A stretch of DNA of 7,128 nt from Desulfatirhabdium sp040755275. GTDB lineage: Bacteria; Desulfobacterota; Desulfobacteria; Desulfobacterales; Desulfatirhabdiaceae. The stretch is from the NCBI GenBank assembly GCA_040755275.1, contig JBFMBE010000181.1:1-7128 (forward strand), read 5' to 3'. The position numbers were made by a program, and so were the translations under genes. Each line of letters starts with the position of its first letter. The first letter of the stretch is position 1. Shown one piece after another: positions 5,207-7,128 of this stretch. A model generated the notes under the pieces. The model was not told the origin of the DNA. It worked only from the letters and a program-made list of their open reading frames with translations, and ran no database searches.

Positions 5207-7128
5207 TCACTTGTATGGTCCGGAATGCCGCTTCTTTCGTCTGGTGGCCTTGTGCCGCTCCCCGTCCTCTCCGTAATAGTAGTAGTAATACTGGTAATAG
5301 TAGTAGCTGTCCTTGCCCGTCTTGATCCCGTTCAGAACGGCGCCCAACACATGGGCGTTCACCGAACGAAGCTGCTCGAGACCGTTGACGACGATCGGCT
5401 TGGGGGTGACACCGGCTCGGATGACGAGAATGGTGCTGTCCACAGCCTGGGAGAGCAGCAGGGCATCGGTCACGGCGGTCACCGGCGGTGAGTCGATCAG
5501 GATGTGCTGATACTTCCCCTTCAATCCGTCGATCAGGTTCCGCAATTTCTTGGAGCCGACGATTTCAGCCGGATTGGGCGGTATCGGGCCGCAGGGCAGG
5601 ACATCGAGCCCCGGAACGAGCGTCAAGGACACGATGCTTTCGGCCAGATCGGCCGAACCCACCAAAACGCTCGTGAGGCCTTTTTCCCGTCCGATCCCGA
5701 ACAACTTGTGAATCCGGGGTTTTCGAAGGTCACAGTCGATCACCAGCACCTTGGCGCCGGCAAGGGCCAGGGTCAGGGCCAGATTGGCAACGAGAAGGGA
5801 TTTGCCTTCTTCAGGTCCGGCACTGGTGGTCAGCAACACCTGAGGCGGGACATCGGCCGACGAAAAGAGAACCGCCGTCCGGATGCCCCGGAAGGATTCG
5901 CTTGCCGTGCTCTTGGGAGAATGGACCAGGACAAGCTCCGGTTCCACGCCTTCTACAACGGCTTCCGGCTTGAAGTCCGGAATCGGCCCGAGATAGGCCA
6001 GCCCCAGATCATCCTTCACCTCGTCAGGCAGTTTGATGGAATTGTCGAGATGCTCCACGAAGAAGGCCAGACCCACCCCGCCCATCAGGCCGACAATGGC
6101 AGCCAACAGGAGGCTAAGCCCCTTCCTGGGTTTGACAGGGGCCTTGGGGACCTCGGCCCGATCCACCACCCGGATGTTCCCGGTCTTCATCTCTTCGGTG
6201 AGAGAGGTTTCCTTGAAGCGCTTGACCAACAGCTCGTAAATGTTTCGGGAACTTTCGGCCTGACGCTGCAACACCCCGTACTGAATGGCCTTTCGGTTCA
6301 TGTCGAGGCTGGCCGTCTTCTGTTCCTCCAGGGCCTTCTTGAGGCTTTCCTCCCGGGCCTGAGCCAGCCGATACTCGTTTCGCAGCGAGGCCAGCACCCG
6401 CTTGGCTTCCTTGGCCTTCTGCTTCTTGAGCTCCTCGAGCTCCGTCTGGATGGCCACCATCTGGGGATGGTTCGGGCCGTACTTGCGGGAGAGCTCGGAC
6501 ATCCGGTTGTAAATGTCGACTTCCATCTTCTTGATGTTCTGCACCAGCTCGTTCTTCAACACTTCCGGAATGGAGTCGAGCAGCTCGGGTGAGTTTTCCA
6601 GAGCCAGGGCCTGCTGATAGCGGGTTTCGGCCTCCACCCGCTTGGCCTGGGCATCCACGACCTGCTCGTTCAACGAGGCAAGCTTCTGGGCCGTGATCTT
6701 TTCCGAATCGCTCGAAAAATCCGTGATGATCTGATGCTGCTGCTTGTACTTCAGAAGCGCGCTTTCGGCCTCCTCCACTTTTTTCCGCTCTTCATCCATG
6801 CGCTCACTCAGCCACTTCACGGCTTCCTTGGCTGCATTGAGCTTGGTGTCGAGGTTTTGATCGATGTAGCTCTTCACGACTTCGTTGGTGATCCGGGCGG
6901 CCAGAACGGGATCCTTCGACTCATAGAGAATGTCCACCACCCGGCTCTGACGGACCGGTTTCACCTGAAGCCTTCTGAGAAAGGCATCGACGAGATCGGC
7001 ATCTGCATCCTCTTCGCTGGGTGCTGCAGTGGGTACCCCGGTCTGAAACGTCTCTTTGGCCCACTGTTTCCAGAAGGCCTTCGTGTCCCGATACCACGTC
7101 TTCAACCCGGCCAGCATCCCTTCCTCGG
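5207..7128 (-). CDS. wzc: Wzc-like polysaccharide co-polymerase and BY-kinase (N-terminus cut by window edge)
   Basis: The frame is open to the right edge, so the true N-terminus, with the first membrane helix and start of the Wzz domain, lies outside. Residues here are counted from Met at 7117, which is probably internal. Seen: the end of the Wzz domain (about 45-90), a long coiled coil (about 91-270), GNIR (313-316, GNVR region), a membrane helix (about 333-354), the EXXRXXR self-association motif (E407, R410, R413), Walker A AGPEEGKS (433-440), Walker A' VLVIDCDLRKP (457-467) and Walker B ILIDSPP (539-545). The tail at 605-615 holds ten tyrosines and one glutamine, the autophosphorylation cluster, followed by a basic end. 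BY-kinases of this kind sit in the inner membrane and set polysaccharide chain length and export through cycles of tyrosine phosphorylation. The gene ends with tandem stops (TGA then TAA) and is followed by the phosphatase gene, 95 bases downstream. Confidence 0.95.
   Translation of the reverse strand, partial: EEGMLAGLKTWYRDTKAFWKQWAKETFQTGVPTAAPSEEDADADLVDAFLRRLQVKPVRQSRVVDILYESKDPVLAARITNEVVKSYIDQNLDTKLNAAKEAVKWLSERMDEERKKVEEAESALLKYKQQHQIITDFSSDSEKITAQKLASLNEQVVDAQAKRVEAETRYQQALALENSPELLDSIPEVLKNELVQNIKKMEVDIYNRMSELSRKYGPNHPQMVAIQTELEELKKQKAKEAKRVLASLRNEYRLAQAREESLKKALEEQKTASLDMNRKAIQYGVLQRQAESSRNIYELLVKRFKETSLTEEMKTGNIRVVDRAEVPKAPVKPRKGLSLLLAAIVGLMGGVGLAFFVEHLDNSIKLPDEVKDDLGLAYLGPIPDFKPEAVVEGVEPELVLVHSPKSTASESFRGIRTAVLFSSADVPPQVLLTTSAGPEEGKSLLVANLALTLALAGAKVLVIDCDLRKPRIHKLFGIGREKGLTSVLVGSADLAESIVSLTLVPGLDVLPCGPIPPNPAEIVGSKKLRNLIDGLKGKYQHILIDSPPVTAVTDALLLSQAVDSTILVIRAGVTPKPIVVNGLEQLRSVNAHVLGAVLNGIKTGKDSYYYYQYYYYYYGEDGERHKATRRKKRHSGPYK
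5273..5305 (-). repeat. Short tandem TAC/TAT tract encoding the tyrosine tail
   Basis: Eleven consecutive codons in the kinase gene: ten are TAC or TAT and one is CAG. At DNA level this is an imperfect trinucleotide repeat, so tyrosine number could vary by slippage in multiples of three without loss of frame. The mix of TAC and TAT lowers that tendency. Confidence 0.8.

Noticed and set aside
1725..5276. A 1183-codon open frame on the plus strand
   Set aside because: It lies codon-on-codon opposite the hydrolase-like and phosphatase genes. It stays open because those genes lack TTA, CTA and TCA codons, as expected in GC-rich DNA with strong codon bias. Its translation is low-complexity with no recognisable domain.
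7117..7128. ATG at 7117 preceded by GAGGAAGGG as the start of the kinase gene
   Set aside because: The purine run touches the ATG with no spacing, the frame continues to the window edge, and starting here would remove the first membrane helix and most of the Wzz domain that the family needs.

Overview
The window is GC-rich and reads as a chromosomal piece of a Gram-negative bacterium, most likely a member of the Desulfobacterota (former Deltaproteobacteria). That placement is an inference. It rests on three things: a TraB-type membrane protein, a Wzc-like tyrosine autokinase paired with a PHP-type phosphatase, and palindromic intergenic repeats with ends like AATGATGG..TCGCAAAAAGTC, a type I associate from memory with sulfate-reducing bacteria. 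No rRNA, tRNA, CRISPR array or transposase gene was seen.

All four genes lie on the minus strand. Read in the direction of transcription (right to left), the first is a polysaccharide co-polymerase/BY-kinase whose N-terminus is cut by the right edge (5207 to edge). It is followed by a CpsB/CapC-type tyrosine phosphatase (4341-5111) and a large, probably exported protein that looks like two glycoside-hydrolase-like barrels joined by a carbohydrate-binding-like module (1740-4325). These three form the end of an exopolysaccharide or capsule locus. The kinase phosphorylates its own tyrosine-rich tail and controls chain length, the phosphatase reverses that, and the large protein may trim or bind the polymer. 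A hairpin plus T-run inside the end of the phosphatase gene could reduce transcription of the large gene.

From 1106 to 1739 there is no gene. This gap is mostly two abutting palindromic repeat elements (about 1258-1584 and 1582-1740) with shared terminal sequences. A reduced copy of the same family fills the kinase-phosphatase spacer (5116-5203). Beyond the gap lies a TraB/PrgY-family membrane protein gene, cut at its C-terminus by the left edge. It is on the same strand but looks like a separate transcription unit.

The main unusual points are the repeat family, including an alternative-pairing hairpin set in the first element, the two-barrel protein, the terminator-like signal inside a coding end, and the near-pure tyrosine tail of the kinase.
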